Positions 20,186 through 28,704 of a DNA stretch of 64,000 bases are shown in pieces. The notes beneath the pieces are model-generated. The model saw only the letters and a program-made list of their open reading frames with translations. It had not been told where the DNA came from and did not search any database. Source of the DNA: an uncultured Prevotellaceae bacterium (GTDB taxonomy: Bacteria > Bacteroidota > Bacteroidia > Bacteroidales > Bacteroidaceae); contig CADCHG010000019.1 in the NCBI GenBank assembly GCA_902801155.1, positions 3,443 through 67,442 on the forward strand, read 5' to 3'. Each line of letters begins with the position of its first letter. Position 1 is the stretch's first letter. The position numbers and the translations under genes are program-made.

Positions 20186-20610
20186 TTTTCCACAATTTGT
20201 GGATAAACTATATGGATAAGTATATGTAAAACCTGTTTATAACATGTTGAAATTACGTGTAAAGGTAGTGGAAACAACGTTGATAGAAATTTAATAACTT
20301 GTCACTTATACACACCCCTCATATATCCACAAGGCCTGTAGTGGATAATCCACAGGTTATAAAATTGATATAAACGTGTTATCCGTACACTTATTATTTT
20401 TCCATCTTATTGACTATGAGTGTCAAACATACAATATCCACATTTCCACACCATCTTATTATTATTTCTTTTTTATTTTTCCTTAAAAATTTAATTCTAT
20501 ATAAAAATAAAAAAGAGAAAAGAAGAAGGGTGGGGGAGTGAAAAAAATTTTTCATGGGGGTAATTGATTCCTGACTTCAATCGTTATAATAATAAAGCAA
20601 GAAAAAAATA
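20186..20610. other. Cluster of DnaA-box-like sites and AT-rich tract (candidate origin or DnaA-binding locus)
   Basis: No gene. Within 260 bases there is one perfect DnaA box (TGTGGATAA, 20198-20206). At least seven 9-mers differ from it by one base: 20186-20194, 20211-20219, 20306-20314, 20323-20331, 20340-20348, 20346-20354 and 20434-20442. A strongly AT-rich stretch follows (20455-20520), as in a DNA unwinding element. Against an origin: dnaA and its usual neighbours are not in the window, and genes on both sides run mostly rightward, with no strand switch here. A DnaA-titration or regulatory locus is the alternative. Confidence 0.5.
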
Positions 20611-21138
20611 ATGATATCACTATTTACACATAAAAGGCAGATGACGGAAGAGGAGTTTGATGATCTCTTCCGAAACTCGTATGCCCGACTATACCGACTT
20701 GCCTATTCACTACTGCATGATCAGGAAGATAGTAGGGATATTGTGAGTGGGGTATTTGCCGACTTGCTCGATAAATACAAGCTTAGTTCAGACATTACGG
20801 AGGCATACCTCTATTCTATGGTTAGAAGTCGATGTATTGACCTACTACGCCATCGTAAGGTGGAAGATGAAGCCCGACAACAGATGATTTTGGAAAACAG
20901 GATTCAGGCAATGCCTGACGTGGAGCATGAGGAACATCTGAAGGAGGTGCTTACCTATATCGACACAGAACTTACTCCGCAAACTCGCACCGTGCTTCGT
21001 ATGTGCTATGACGAGAAGCGTAAGTATAAGGAAGTGGCATCTGAACTGGGTATAAGTGTACAGGCTGTTAATAAGCATATCTCACAGGCTTTGCGCAAAC
21101 TGAGAGAGCACTTCAATACAGCCACATCTAACAATTAA
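20611..21138 (+). CDS. ECF-type RNA polymerase sigma-70 factor
   Basis: A 175-residue extracytoplasmic-function sigma factor. Region 2 is at about 15-80 (DDLFRNSYARLYRLAYSLL, QEDSRDIVSGVFADL) and region 4, with the helix-turn-helix, is at about 115-168 (YKEVASELGISVQAVNKHIS). It is followed by a DUF4974 anti-sigma remnant and an STN-domain outer-membrane protein, the usual order of Bacteroidetes surface-signalling loci in which the receptor controls sigma release. No TAnnTTTG box is obvious upstream. With the anti-sigma gene broken, the factor may be unregulated. Confidence 0.9.
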   Translation: MISLFTHKRQMTEEEFDDLFRNSYARLYRLAYSLLHDQEDSRDIVSGVFADLLDKYKLSSDITEAYLYSMVRSRCIDLLRHRKVEDEARQQMILENRIQAMPDVEHEEHLKEVLTYIDTELTPQTRTVLRMCYDEKRKYKEVASELGISVQAVNKHISQALRKLREHFNTATSNN

Positions 21139-21152
21139 AAGTAAACAAAACA

Positions 21153-21609
21153 ATGAAGCAAAATGATAATATTGAGTTTGAGCTGATGGAGGCTTTCACA
21201 TCAGAGAAATCAGACAAGGATATAGGTATGCCTGATATTGAGCAGGAACTCACTCTGGTAAAGGAAAAGCATGGCAGACGTATATTTCCTCCAATGCGTA
21301 AGATTGCCGCCTCTGTAGCCAACAAAAACGTCGGTTGCAAGGAATAATGAGCTTATCATCATGCCTTCTGATACTGTCATTGTTGAGAAAGGAGATATAA
21401 CTTTTGATGATTCCAGTCTTGCGGATATAATGACCAGCATCAGCAATAACTATAACATAAATGTGGAGTTTAATAACAAGGAACAGAAAGCTATCAGACT
21501 ACATTTTAAATACAACACGTCTGACAGTCTGGAGGATGTAGTTAAGGCTCTCAATATGTTTGAGAAGATAAAGGTAAGGCATAATAACGAAAAACTGGAA
21601 GTAGAATAG
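21153..21609 (+). pseudogene. Broken FecR/DUF4974-type anti-sigma factor
   Basis: The first part (21153-21347) reads as the cytoplasmic start of a short anti-sigma protein, ending RRIFPPMRKIAASVA, just where a membrane helix should begin, then runs into a stop. The second part (from about 21361, another frame) is a good DUF4974 domain: ITFDDSSLADIMTSISNNYNINVEF and SLEDVVKALNMFEKIKV. The transmembrane segment and linker are missing and the frames do not match, so a deletion with frameshift is the simplest reading. If both pieces were made, neither could span the inner membrane. Confidence 0.75.
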
Positions 21610-21612
21610 TTT

Positions 21613-24123
21613 ATGAGGAAGATATTAATAGTGATACTTGTATGTCTTACTTTTATGGAGGTTTCCGCACAACGTGTAACGGCTAATTTCTATAACACAA
21701 GCATGACGGAGGCTTTGCTTACCATAGAGCGACAATGTAAGGATGTACGTATCAATTTCATATACAACGAACTTGAGGATTTCACCGTAACGCAATCCAT
21801 TCGCAACAAGCCTGTCTATGAGGCTCTCCAGAGTATCGTTGGTTTCTATCCTATCCGTGTGTCAAGGAATGGAAAAATCTACTCTTTGGAGTGCGTACAG
21901 AAGGAAGCTGTAAAGGTGAAGGGTAGGATTCTTGACGAGAAAAACAATCCTATGGCATTTGCCAATGTTACCCTGCTATCTGTTGCAGACAGTAGCTATA
22001 TCAATGGTGGAGTGAGTAACGACAACGGTGATATAGTCATTCCATGCGGTCAGAAGGAAGTGCTTGCAAGGGTTTCGTTCATTGGATATAAAACGCAGCT
22101 ATGCCGTTGTTCTAATGGCAATCTGGGAACTATCAGGATGAAGGTGGATAATATCAAGCTCAGTAATGTGAAGGTGAAGGGCGTTCTGCCTATTGTAAGT
22201 ACTGAGAAGGGTAAGATTACCTACAATATGCCTCTGTTGCTTGAACAAATGCCTGCTGACAATGCGTATGATGCGCTGAGCAAGATTCCAGGGCTATACG
22301 ATAACGATGGCTCTATAAACTATGGCGGACAGGAGGCTACACTCATTATCAACGGAAAACCTACAACGCTCTCTATGCAGCAGATTGTGGAGAAACTGAA
22401 GAATATGCCTGCTATGCAGCTTCAGAAAGCAGAGATAATGATGTCAGCTCCTTCAAGATATCATGTGCGTGGACTTGCCATCAATGTTGTTACCAAAGAT
22501 TTTACTGATACCAACCAGATTTCTGCTCAGATAGAGGGTATTGGCGAGTATAGCAAATACTGGGCTGGAAAGGGTAAGGCGAATGTGTTGATAAATAGTG
22601 GAAAACTCACTTTGTCAGCCAACTATTCGTTGAGAAAGGGTAGTGAATATGTGAAGCAGGAATATGATGCGTACCATAATATCCAGAACGAGAACATTCA
22701 TTATAATGAGGTTTCAGAGAACAGGTCTGACTTGATTCAGCATAAATACGGCATTGGGTTGGATTATGCCATTTCTGAGGATAGCAAGCTCTCTGTTAAC
22801 TATAATAGTGAATGGGAGAGTGATGACGATAAGTATGTATCTGTGGGTAGTTGTGCTTCTGTTCTCGACAGTAAGCTGCACTACTATATCCACAATGCTG
22901 ATATCAACTATTCATTGCCTTTCGGATTGGATCTCAGCCTCTCTTATCTCGGTTATCAGAATCCTCGTTCTCAGCAGCTTGATGGCGAGGCTTACCAAAC
23001 GCATAGGGATCTTATCACAGATAGTAAGCAGAATATCAACAAGTGGCTGTTTTCTGCCGATCAGGTTCACGAATTCAATAATGACTGGGAACTTTTCTAT
23101 GGAATGATGATGCAGTTTACTGATAATCGTAGTTACCAGACAACCACGGATCTTTACGGAACTCCATTGCCTGATGCTACAAGTAGCGTGGATTATCTTG
23201 AGCGTATTTATAGTCCGTATGTAGGTATCTCGAAGCAGTTTGGCAAGAAACTGAGCTTAGATGCTTCCGTAACAGTGGAGAACTATAATTCCCTCAGATG
23301 GAACGAGTGGCGCGTATATCCATCATTCAATGCTATGTGGAATATCAACAAGGACAACATGCTCAACCTCAGTTTCAATTCTAATGCGAAATATCCAAGC
23401 TATTGGAGCACTATGAGCAGCATCTACTATATGTCTTCGTATAGCGAGCTTTGGGGCAATCCAGAACTCAAGTCTGCGTCTATCTACAAGTTCAACCTCA
23501 TGTGGCGACACAAGCAGAGATATAGCGTTTCGCTCTTTGCTGACATAAAGGTGGATAATGCCATGCAACAGGCTTATCAGCCTTCTGACAGGGTGGCTGT
23601 GATATTCAAGAGCATAAACTTCAACTATCGTGATATGCTGGGTGTTATGGCTTCTGCACATCTTATCTCGGGCAAAAGGTTCAGCGGAAGTGTTTCGGCT
23701 ACAGGCTATTATCTTATGGATAAGGCAGACAACTTCTTCGACCTTCAGATTGACAGGACAAAGATGAGTTTCATTCTTTCGGGTAACGCTTCGTGGCTGA
23801 TAAGCGAGCGACCTAACTTGCGATTCAACATAACCCCATTCTTTATGAATGATTTCATCCAAGGCCTTTATGATGCAGATAACAAACTATCGATTGATGC
23901 TTCATTACGATGGACTTCAGATAATGGCAGGTGGGTTGCTGAATTGGCTGGTGATAACATCACTAACAGTTGTTTCTGCCTTAATTCAAGTCTGGGCGGT
24001 CAGAACTTCTCTATGCGTATGTGGCAGTCATATCAAACATATTCTCTCAATGTGATATACAAGATTGGCAACTATAAGGCAAGGAAGGCTAAAGCCATTG
24101 ACACCTCCCGAATGGGATACTAA
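21613..24123 (+). CDS. STN-domain outer-membrane beta-barrel receptor
   Basis: An 836-residue outer-membrane protein. Signal peptide 1-19 (ending VSAQ), STN domain about 20-95 (the signalling domain that touches an anti-sigma factor in the periplasm), a carboxypeptidase-regulatory-like Ig domain about 100-180 (VKGRILDEKNNPMAFANVTLLSVADSSYINGGVS), a plug-like region about 185-300, then a beta-barrel rich in aromatic alternation. It matches the outer-membrane beta-barrel family that resembles TonB-dependent receptors; no SusD partner is nearby, so the ligand is unknown. It starts three bases after the DUF4974 remnant and is probably co-transcribed with the sigma gene. Confidence 0.87.
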   Translation: MRKILIVILVCLTFMEVSAQRVTANFYNTSMTEALLTIERQCKDVRINFIYNELEDFTVTQSIRNKPVYEALQSIVGFYPIRVSRNGKIYSLECVQKEAVKVKGRILDEKNNPMAFANVTLLSVADSSYINGGVSNDNGDIVIPCGQKEVLARVSFIGYKTQLCRCSNGNLGTIRMKVDNIKLSNVKVKGVLPIVSTEKGKITYNMPLLLEQMPADNAYDALSKIPGLYDNDGSINYGGQEATLIINGKPTTLSMQQIVEKLKNMPAMQLQKAEIMMSAPSRYHVRGLAINVVTKDFTDTNQISAQIEGIGEYSKYWAGKGKANVLINSGKLTLSANYSLRKGSEYVKQEYDAYHNIQNENIHYNEVSENRSDLIQHKYGIGLDYAISEDSKLSVNYNSEWESDDDKYVSVGSCASVLDSKLHYYIHNADINYSLPFGLDLSLSYLGYQNPRSQQLDGEAYQTHRDLITDSKQNINKWLFSADQVHEFNNDWELFYGMMMQFTDNRSYQTTTDLYGTPLPDATSSVDYLERIYSPYVGISKQFGKKLSLDASVTVENYNSLRWNEWRVYPSFNAMWNINKDNMLNLSFNSNAKYPSYWSTMSSIYYMSSYSELWGNPELKSASIYKFNLMWRHKQRYSVSLFADIKVDNAMQQAYQPSDRVAVIFKSINFNYRDMLGVMASAHLISGKRFSGSVSATGYYLMDKADNFFDLQIDRTKMSFILSGNASWLISERPNLRFNITPFFMNDFIQGLYDADNKLSIDASLRWTSDNGRWVAELAGDNITNSCFCLNSSLGGQNFSMRMWQSYQTYSLNVIYKIGNYKARKAKAIDTSRMGY

Positions 24124-24935
24124 TTTTTCTTTCATACATACTCTTTTTAATAACTTAATTAGTGGAACCAGGGTGGAGCCATAGTGGAACCACTCTGGAC
24201 TTTTAAATGAAAAGTGAAAAATTAAAAATGAAAAATACTGACTTGTATTTTATAATTTTTCATTGTTCATTTTTCATTTATTTTCTGAGTGCAAAGATAC
24301 AAAATGCGTAAGCGGGTTGTCAAGGTTTTTGGCATTTTTTTTCATTAAAAAATCAAAAAAATAAAGTTTATGGAGTTTGGAATTGCCTAGAAGGCAATAC
24401 TATTAGTAACCGAGGTGCATACTCGACGAAGGAGAGGATGCCCTCGGACAGAAAACATCCTCTACCCTTTTCCAGCCTGGAAGGCTGTACCTGATTGACT
24501 TTTACACATTATTTCGCAATGTACTGCCCTCCAGGCAGTAGAAGGATTATGTGTTTAATCCCCGCACATTCTCGTTTCACTCGTATGTACGGGGTTACTA
24601 ATAGTATTGCCTTCCAGGCAATTCCAAACTCCCGAAACTTGAATAAAAAGGCTTCTGGGAGCATTCAGAAGCACCTTGCGATATACCGATGACTGTAAAA
24701 CGTAATATTTGAACGCAAAGATTCTAAGACGCAAAGCTGTTTCTCTACAGATCCTGATAAAAACTCTGCGCCTCTGTGTCTTTGCGTTCGTAAAATCAGA
24801 GTAAAATCCGTGGGCAAATAATTCGCGATTTTTCGTTCGCCCCGCCCTGATTGTTAAAACTTGTAAACAGAGAAATGGGACAATGGGACATTGGAAAAAA
24901 ACGCCCCAGCAAAAATTGCGAGAGCGTTCTATATG
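24124..24935. repeat. Gene-free repeat region after the receptor gene
   Basis: No gene seen. Contents in order: a short array AGTGGAACCAGGGTGGAGCC with related units (24161-24200); an AT-rich imperfect inverted repeat of ATGAAAAATTAAAAATGAAA type (24206-24280); a TATCTTTG box on the minus strand (24292-24299) with no gene behind it; a 261-base long palindrome (24372-24632); and an inverted pair of AACGCAAAG / CTTTGCGTT (about 24712-24790). Confidence 0.6.
24372..24632. repeat. Long palindrome of GCCTGGAAGGC-type repeats
   Basis: Left arm 24372-24422 and right arm 24583-24632 are inverted and about 90 percent identical over 50 bases (GGAGTTTGGAATTGCCT...). Within the arms and the interior are smaller hairpins: TTGCCTAGAAGGCAA, CAGCCTGGAAGGCTG, CTGCCCTCCAGGCAG, and GAGAGGATG with CATCCTCT. 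The nested palindromes resemble REP-like or non-autonomous mobile elements. An open frame across it is not a gene. Confidence 0.65.
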
Positions 24936-25556
24936 CTATTCCTGATCTTTCAGTATTTCAATCATCTCAGTAATGTTGCGCAGCTGCTTCTTATACATCT
25001 TAATGCAAAATATAATTCCGATAGTAAAACCTGAAATCATAATGGTGGCATTGGCACAGATGAAACGGCATGTAGGGAAACCTTCAGCGAACATGAAATG
25101 AGAAAAACTATGCACGTAAATTTCATATAACATCCATGGAAGTATAATGAAGAAACCTATGATGAAACCAATAATATTATATATTTGATATTGTTTCTTC
25201 ATGCTGATAAGCGTACGTATAATTTCCTTTGTACTCTTTTTTGAAAGATCAGTATTCTTTATCCTATTGGCTAACCAGAAACCGAATAATGAAGATAACA
25301 CAAGAATAGGGAGAGTGCAGGCGATAAATTCAAATGATATATGAAATCTGTATTGTACTATTGAATAACATATAATAGCAACAATAAGGCCTATCAACTC
25401 AAAATATCCATATCTATTGATAGCATTAATCTTTTTCATAGTGCTATTCTGAAGCTGTTGTTCATCAAGCTTCAGTCGCTCATTAAGTTGCTTCTGGAGA
25501 GCAGCCATCTGGAGGCGCATCTCCTCAAGTTCCAAACTAACATTGTTCTTTTCCAT
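24936..25556 (-). CDS. Four-helix membrane protein co-transcribed with a sigma factor
   Basis: I do not recognise the family. The 206 residues show an N-terminal coiled coil (about 1-40, LELEEMRLQMAALQKQLNERL), then four hydrophobic helices (about 50-70, 76-96, 124-146 and 168-188) and a short charged tail. Its start overlaps the end of the ECF sigma gene by 20 bases, so the two are translated together. The position suggests an anti-sigma or membrane partner of that sigma factor; this is inference from context. Confidence 0.7.
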   Translation of the reverse strand: MEKNNVSLELEEMRLQMAALQKQLNERLKLDEQQLQNSTMKKINAINRYGYFELIGLIVAIICYSIVQYRFHISFEFIACTLPILVLSSLFGFWLANRIKNTDLSKKSTKEIIRTLISMKKQYQIYNIIGFIIGFFIILPWMLYEIYVHSFSHFMFAEGFPTCRFICANATIMISGFTIGIIFCIKMYKKQLRNITEMIEILKDQE

Positions 25557-26031
25557 TGTTCATCTTTTTTAATTGTTCCTTAATTCTAATTAATCTCACA
25601 GAGACATTCTTTGTAGTGATGCCTATAATCTCGCCAATCTCATCGTATGGCATTCCGTCAAGCCACAACATTATTATTGCGCGATCAAACGGGTTTAGCT
25701 GATGAATGCGGTCATAGAGAATCTTCACATTTGTATTCCTATTGTTTTCATCACTATGCAGCATATCCTCAATATCAGCCGTTAAAGGGCATTCTGACGA
25801 GCGTTTCCTCTTCTTACGGTCAATTGTTATGCACGAGTTCATTGTCACTCGCCAAACCCACGATTTGCATATATCATCTGCCTTCTGAAAACCTCGCCAG
25901 AGGTTTATCAAGGCCTCTTGTACCATATCATCAGTCTCATCTGGCGATTCTGCAAACATCATACAGACAGTATATATGGTATTCTTGTACTCGCGGACGA
26001 GTTGGGTGAATTTTTCTTCTTGTTCTTTCAT
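25537..26031 (-). CDS. ECF-type RNA polymerase sigma-70 factor
   Basis: A 164-residue ECF sigma factor. Region 2 is at about 10-75 (YKNTIYTVCMMFAESPDETDDMVQEALINLWRGF) and region 4 at about 110-160 (LNPFDRAIIMLWLDGMPYDEIGEIIGITTKNVSVRLIRIKEQL). It differs from the receptor-linked sigma at 20611: its partner gene codes for a four-helix membrane protein and no receptor follows. A -7 box lies about 40 bases upstream (26070-26077, minus strand). Confidence 0.9.
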   Translation of the reverse strand: MKEQEEKFTQLVREYKNTIYTVCMMFAESPDETDDMVQEALINLWRGFQKADDICKSWVWRVTMNSCITIDRKKRKRSSECPLTADIEDMLHSDENNRNTNVKILYDRIHQLNPFDRAIIMLWLDGMPYDEIGEIIGITTKNVSVRLIRIKEQLKKMNNGKEQC

Positions 26032-26069
26032 ATATTGTTGAAATTTTTAACTTTCTACTTATAGAAACG

Positions 26070-26077
26070 CAAAGATA
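26070..26077 (-). promoter_or_regulatory. -7 box of the second sigma gene
   Basis: TATCTTTG on the minus strand, 39-46 bases before the start at 26031. Confidence 0.55.
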
Positions 26078-26228
26078 ATGGAAAAACTACATGATAATGT
26101 AGAAATAATTTTTTTTTTATAATTATTCTATAGGAGATAATAATTTTGAAATTTGCTTAATGGTTATCCTAAATTTGCTATTTTTGAAAAAATATCATAA
26201 AACAAAGGGATAAATAAAATTTTTTTTG

Positions 26229-26236
26229 TACTTTTG
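26229..26236 (+). promoter_or_regulatory. -7 box of the SDR gene
   Basis: TACTTTTG followed by CATTCG, with a 45-50 base leader before the ATG at 26288. Confidence 0.65.
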
Positions 26237-26287
26237 CATTCGAAGTATAATCATACAATTAATAAACTTAAATCATAAGACCAAACT

Positions 26288-27097
26288 ATGACAGGCTTAA
26301 AGGATTTCTCTCTTGAAGGAAAAAATGCGTGGATAACTGGTGCTGCCTATGGCATTGGCTTTAGTATTGCTGAGGCTTTTGTAAACGCAGGTATTAAGAA
26401 TATCGTTTTTAATGTTCGTAGTGAAGAGGCTGTTCAGAAGGCTCTCGCTGCATATAAGGCTGCTGGCATTGAGAATGTGCGTGGCTATGTGTGTGATGTT
26501 ACTGACGAGGTTGCAGTAAAGGCTCTCGTTGAGAAAATTCATAAGGAGGTTGGTCAAATTGATATTCTCGTAAATAATGCGGGTATTATCAAACGTATTC
26601 CTATGCACGAGATGAAGCGTTCTGAGTTCCAGGAGGTTATCGACATCGACCTTGTTGCGCCTTATATCTGTTCTGCAGCCGTTCTTCCTGAGATGATGGA
26701 GCGTAGGGAAGGTAAGATTATAAATGTCTGCTCTATGATGTCAGAGCTTGGTCGTGAGACTGTTTCTGCATACGCAGCTGCAAAGGGTGGTTTGAAGATG
26801 CTTACCCGTAATATATGCTCAGAATATGGTGAGTATAATATCCAATGTAACGGCATAGGTCCTGGCTATATTGCAACTCCACAGACAGCTCCACTTCGTG
26901 AGCGTCAGGCAGATGGCAGTCGTCATCCATTCGACACATTTATCTGTGCAAAGACTCCTGCTGGCCGTTGGCTTGATCCAGAGGAACTTGGCGGTCCTGC
27001 CGTTTTCCTTGCCTCAAAGGCTTCAGATGCCGTAAACGGTCATATTCTCTATGTAGATGGAGGTATCCTTGCATATATAGGCAAGCAGCCTAAGTAA
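26288..27097 (+). CDS. SDR dehydrogenase, gluconate 5-dehydrogenase / KduD-like
   Basis: A 269-residue short-chain dehydrogenase. The cofactor-binding glycine motif is at 18-24 (TGAAYGIG), the NNAG strand motif at about 94-97, and the catalytic Tyr and Lys in YAAAKGG (about 161-165). The start LKDFSLEGKNAWITGAAYGIG and the end HILYVDGGILAYIGKQPK match the gluconate 5-dehydrogenase / 2-deoxy-D-gluconate 3-dehydrogenase subgroup, which acts on keto-sugar acids in hexuronate breakdown. No isomerase kduI or uronate gene is adjacent, so the substrate is unresolved. It has its own promoter and appears monocistronic. Confidence 0.85.
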   Translation: MTGLKDFSLEGKNAWITGAAYGIGFSIAEAFVNAGIKNIVFNVRSEEAVQKALAAYKAAGIENVRGYVCDVTDEVAVKALVEKIHKEVGQIDILVNNAGIIKRIPMHEMKRSEFQEVIDIDLVAPYICSAAVLPEMMERREGKIINVCSMMSELGRETVSAYAAAKGGLKMLTRNICSEYGEYNIQCNGIGPGYIATPQTAPLRERQADGSRHPFDTFICAKTPAGRWLDPEELGGPAVFLASKASDAVNGHILYVDGGILAYIGKQPK

Positions 27098-27125
27098 CGA
27101 ATCACATCATTCGTATAATAAAATC

Positions 27126-27159
27126 TCAGCCCTCGTTACCAAATAGTAGCGAGGGCTGA
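27126..27159. terminator. Hairpin after the SDR gene
   Basis: TCAGCCCTCGTTAC...GTAGCGAGGGCTGA gives a strong stem, but no T-run follows on the plus strand (ATATGTTATG), so it is a weak terminator candidate. Confidence 0.55.
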
Positions 27160-27262
27160 ATATGTTATGTGATGTTAGAGTTAAAAGCCATTTAACGTAC
27201 CATTGTTGAAATAGTTCATAACTATTTTCATAAAACCTTTTGGCAATTTCGAAATAAATCAC

Positions 27263-27270
27263 TACCTTTG
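27263..27270 (+). promoter_or_regulatory. -7 box upstream of the restriction remnant
   Basis: TACCTTTG, about 100 bases before the ATG at 27371. It may be the surviving promoter of a lost restriction operon. Confidence 0.5.
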
Positions 27271-27370
27271 TATTCGATGGTTCTACGACCGTGCGCCAGC
27301 CCCGATGGCAATCCTTGGAACAATTCCAAATCATTATCACAGAATGTCTGACCTTTAACAATAATAATCT

Positions 27371-27664
27371 ATGATGAACGTCAACAAGAAGGAACTGAAG
27401 GAACAAGAAATCCGCACCATGTTCATTACTCCTGCCTTGAAAGCGAAAGGATGGGAGGTTATGAAAAATATGCGTGAAGAATACTACTTTACGGATGGTC
27501 GTGTACTTGTTGCGGGTAGTCAGCATTCCGTTGCAGAAGGCAAAAAAGCTGATTATCTGCTCTGTCATAACGGAAAGCCTATTGCCCTCGATGCAAAGAT
27601 TGATAAGACGCTCAGCAAGATAGAGCAGATTCTCGGCATTAAGGACCTGCGGCAGCGCCTATAA
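27371..27664 (+). pseudogene. N-terminal remnant of a type I restriction subunit (HsdR-like)
   Basis: The 97 codons match the beginning of HsdR-type nuclease subunits: EQEIRTMFITPALKAKGWEV, then YFTDGRVLVAG, and KKADYLLCHNGKPIALDAK, the last being the D...(E/D)xK-type nuclease core (D..DAK). A full HsdR has around 800-1000 residues; here it ends after KTLSKIEQILGIKDLRQRL, a tail that looks joined from elsewhere. Only the first part of the nuclease fold remains, without the helicase domains. Non-functional by length. Confidence 0.7.
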
Positions 27665-27730
27665 CTCTCGAATCCTCGAATTATCGACCTCCCGAATTTT
27701 CGAATTTTCGAATCCTCGAATTATCGAAAA
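27665..27730. repeat. TCGAAT-type short repeats
   Basis: Degenerate repeats of TCTCGAATCCTCGAATTATCGA type lie exactly between the two restriction-gene fragments. Similar TTCGAA-rich DNA is at 1040-1110. Confidence 0.5.
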
Positions 27731-28030
27731 AAAACAAAACCCAATGCTTTTTTTGCAGAAGGAAAATATTGGGTTAATAATCATGTTCACGTTATTGATT
27801 CCTATATTGAAGATGATATAATTCTTGACTATATTGCAATGCGTATCAATGGGATATCTTTGGCTGACTATGTAACAGGAACTGCTCAGCCCAAAATGAA
27901 TCAATAAAATATGAATTCAATTCTCATCCCCCTCCCTCCTCTCGCTGAGCAACATCGCATAGTTTCTAAAATAGAGGATTTATTTGCACAGATAGAGCCT
28001 TTGGCAAAAGCATTATCAACTCCCATGTAA
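27731..28030 (+). pseudogene. C-terminal remnant of a type I specificity subunit (HsdS)
   Basis: In one frame the sequence reads FFAEGKYWVNNHVHVI, DYIAMRINGISLADYVTGTAQPKMNQ, then a TAA stop (27905-27907), then NMNSILIPLPPLAEQHRIVSKIEDLFAQIEPLAKAL. This is the end of a target-recognition domain followed by the conserved C-terminal helix of HsdS (IPLPPLAEQHRIV). Normally a Lys or similar codon stands where the stop is. The beginning of the gene is missing, and the end runs straight into array P3. Confidence 0.75.
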
Positions 28031-28122
28031 GTCCCTTGTAAATCCTATGTAAGTCCCATTTTCCTCCCATTCTAAGGAACGGACTTACAACGGACCTGAA
28101 ACGGACTTATAACGGACCTACT
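28018..28122. repeat. Inverted period-12 array P3
   Basis: Left arm CCCATGTAAGTCCCTTGTAA, core AAGTCCCATTTTCCTCCC then ATTCTAAGGAACGG (28051-28084), right arm with GGACTTACAACGGACCTGAA units. The core is identical to that of P1. It overlaps the end of the hsdS remnant and precedes an inverted-repeat element (28151-28474). Confidence 0.75.
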
Positions 28123-28150
28123 GTTATGGCAAAAACAGAGCAAATGCGAA

Positions 28151-28474
28151 TTTTTTTTAGAATTAAACGCCAAACATATACACGGGGGTGAAAAATGCAT
28201 GATAAAGTGTTGTGTATCAAAGCGTTTAGGGGCGTGTATATGTTTGCCTAACATATACACAAGTCATACACACCATATACACGCTTTTTGCTAATATAAT
28301 CAGATTACAGGGTATTATTGCTCATTTTTGTAAATATTCAAGGCGTGACGACCCGTGTATATGTTGTGTATGTGTTTGGCAAACATATACACGCTTTTAA
28401 ATTATTGATTTTCAGTATAAATAGAAGCGTTTTTAGGGGGCGTGTATATGTTTGGCGTTTAATTCTAAAAAAAA
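28151..28474. mobile_element. Element with perfect 34 bp terminal inverted repeats (N3)
   Basis: The ends 28151-28184 and 28441-28474 are exact reverse complements (TTTTTTTTAGAATTAAACGC then CAAACATATACACG). The interior holds several more CGTGTATATGTTTG-type palindromes, as if repeats had been nested. No coding frame. The same 34-base end bounds the smaller element at 55401-55514, so this looks like a non-autonomous transposable element. I could not define a target-site duplication. Confidence 0.7.
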
Positions 28475-28669
28475 ATGCATCCCCTTGACAGGAAATAAAA
28501 GGCTGCGTAGGAAAACGAGAAAGGAGAAAGCCTCTCACCAAGGCAGGTGAGAGGCTGCTTTTGCTTAATTTTCCTCTATTTTTTTGTCAATTAACCTTAA
28601 ATAATCGAATTTTAAGATATAATTTACTAATAAACATAGATTTTATTCATTTTTTTGAGAAATTCTAAG
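28475..28669. other. Spacer before the DUF6242 gene
   Basis: No gene. A hairpin with arms GCCTCTCACC and GGTGAGAGGC (about 28530-28553), followed by TGCTTTTGC, could terminate upstream transcription. Confidence 0.4.
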
Positions 28670-28677
28670 TACTTTTG
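28670..28677 (+). promoter_or_regulatory. -7 box of the envelope cluster
   Basis: TACTTTTG followed by CACTCG, 28-35 bases before the ATG at 28705. It is the only clear box before the DUF6242-DUF6089-uppS-bamA run. Confidence 0.65.
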
Positions 28678-28704
28678 CACTCGAAATTTCGAAATTAGGA
28701 TAAA

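Noticed and set aside
27107..27568. Leftward 153-codon frame
   Set aside because: It runs opposite the HsdR remnant, which reads clearly on the plus strand, and matches no family.
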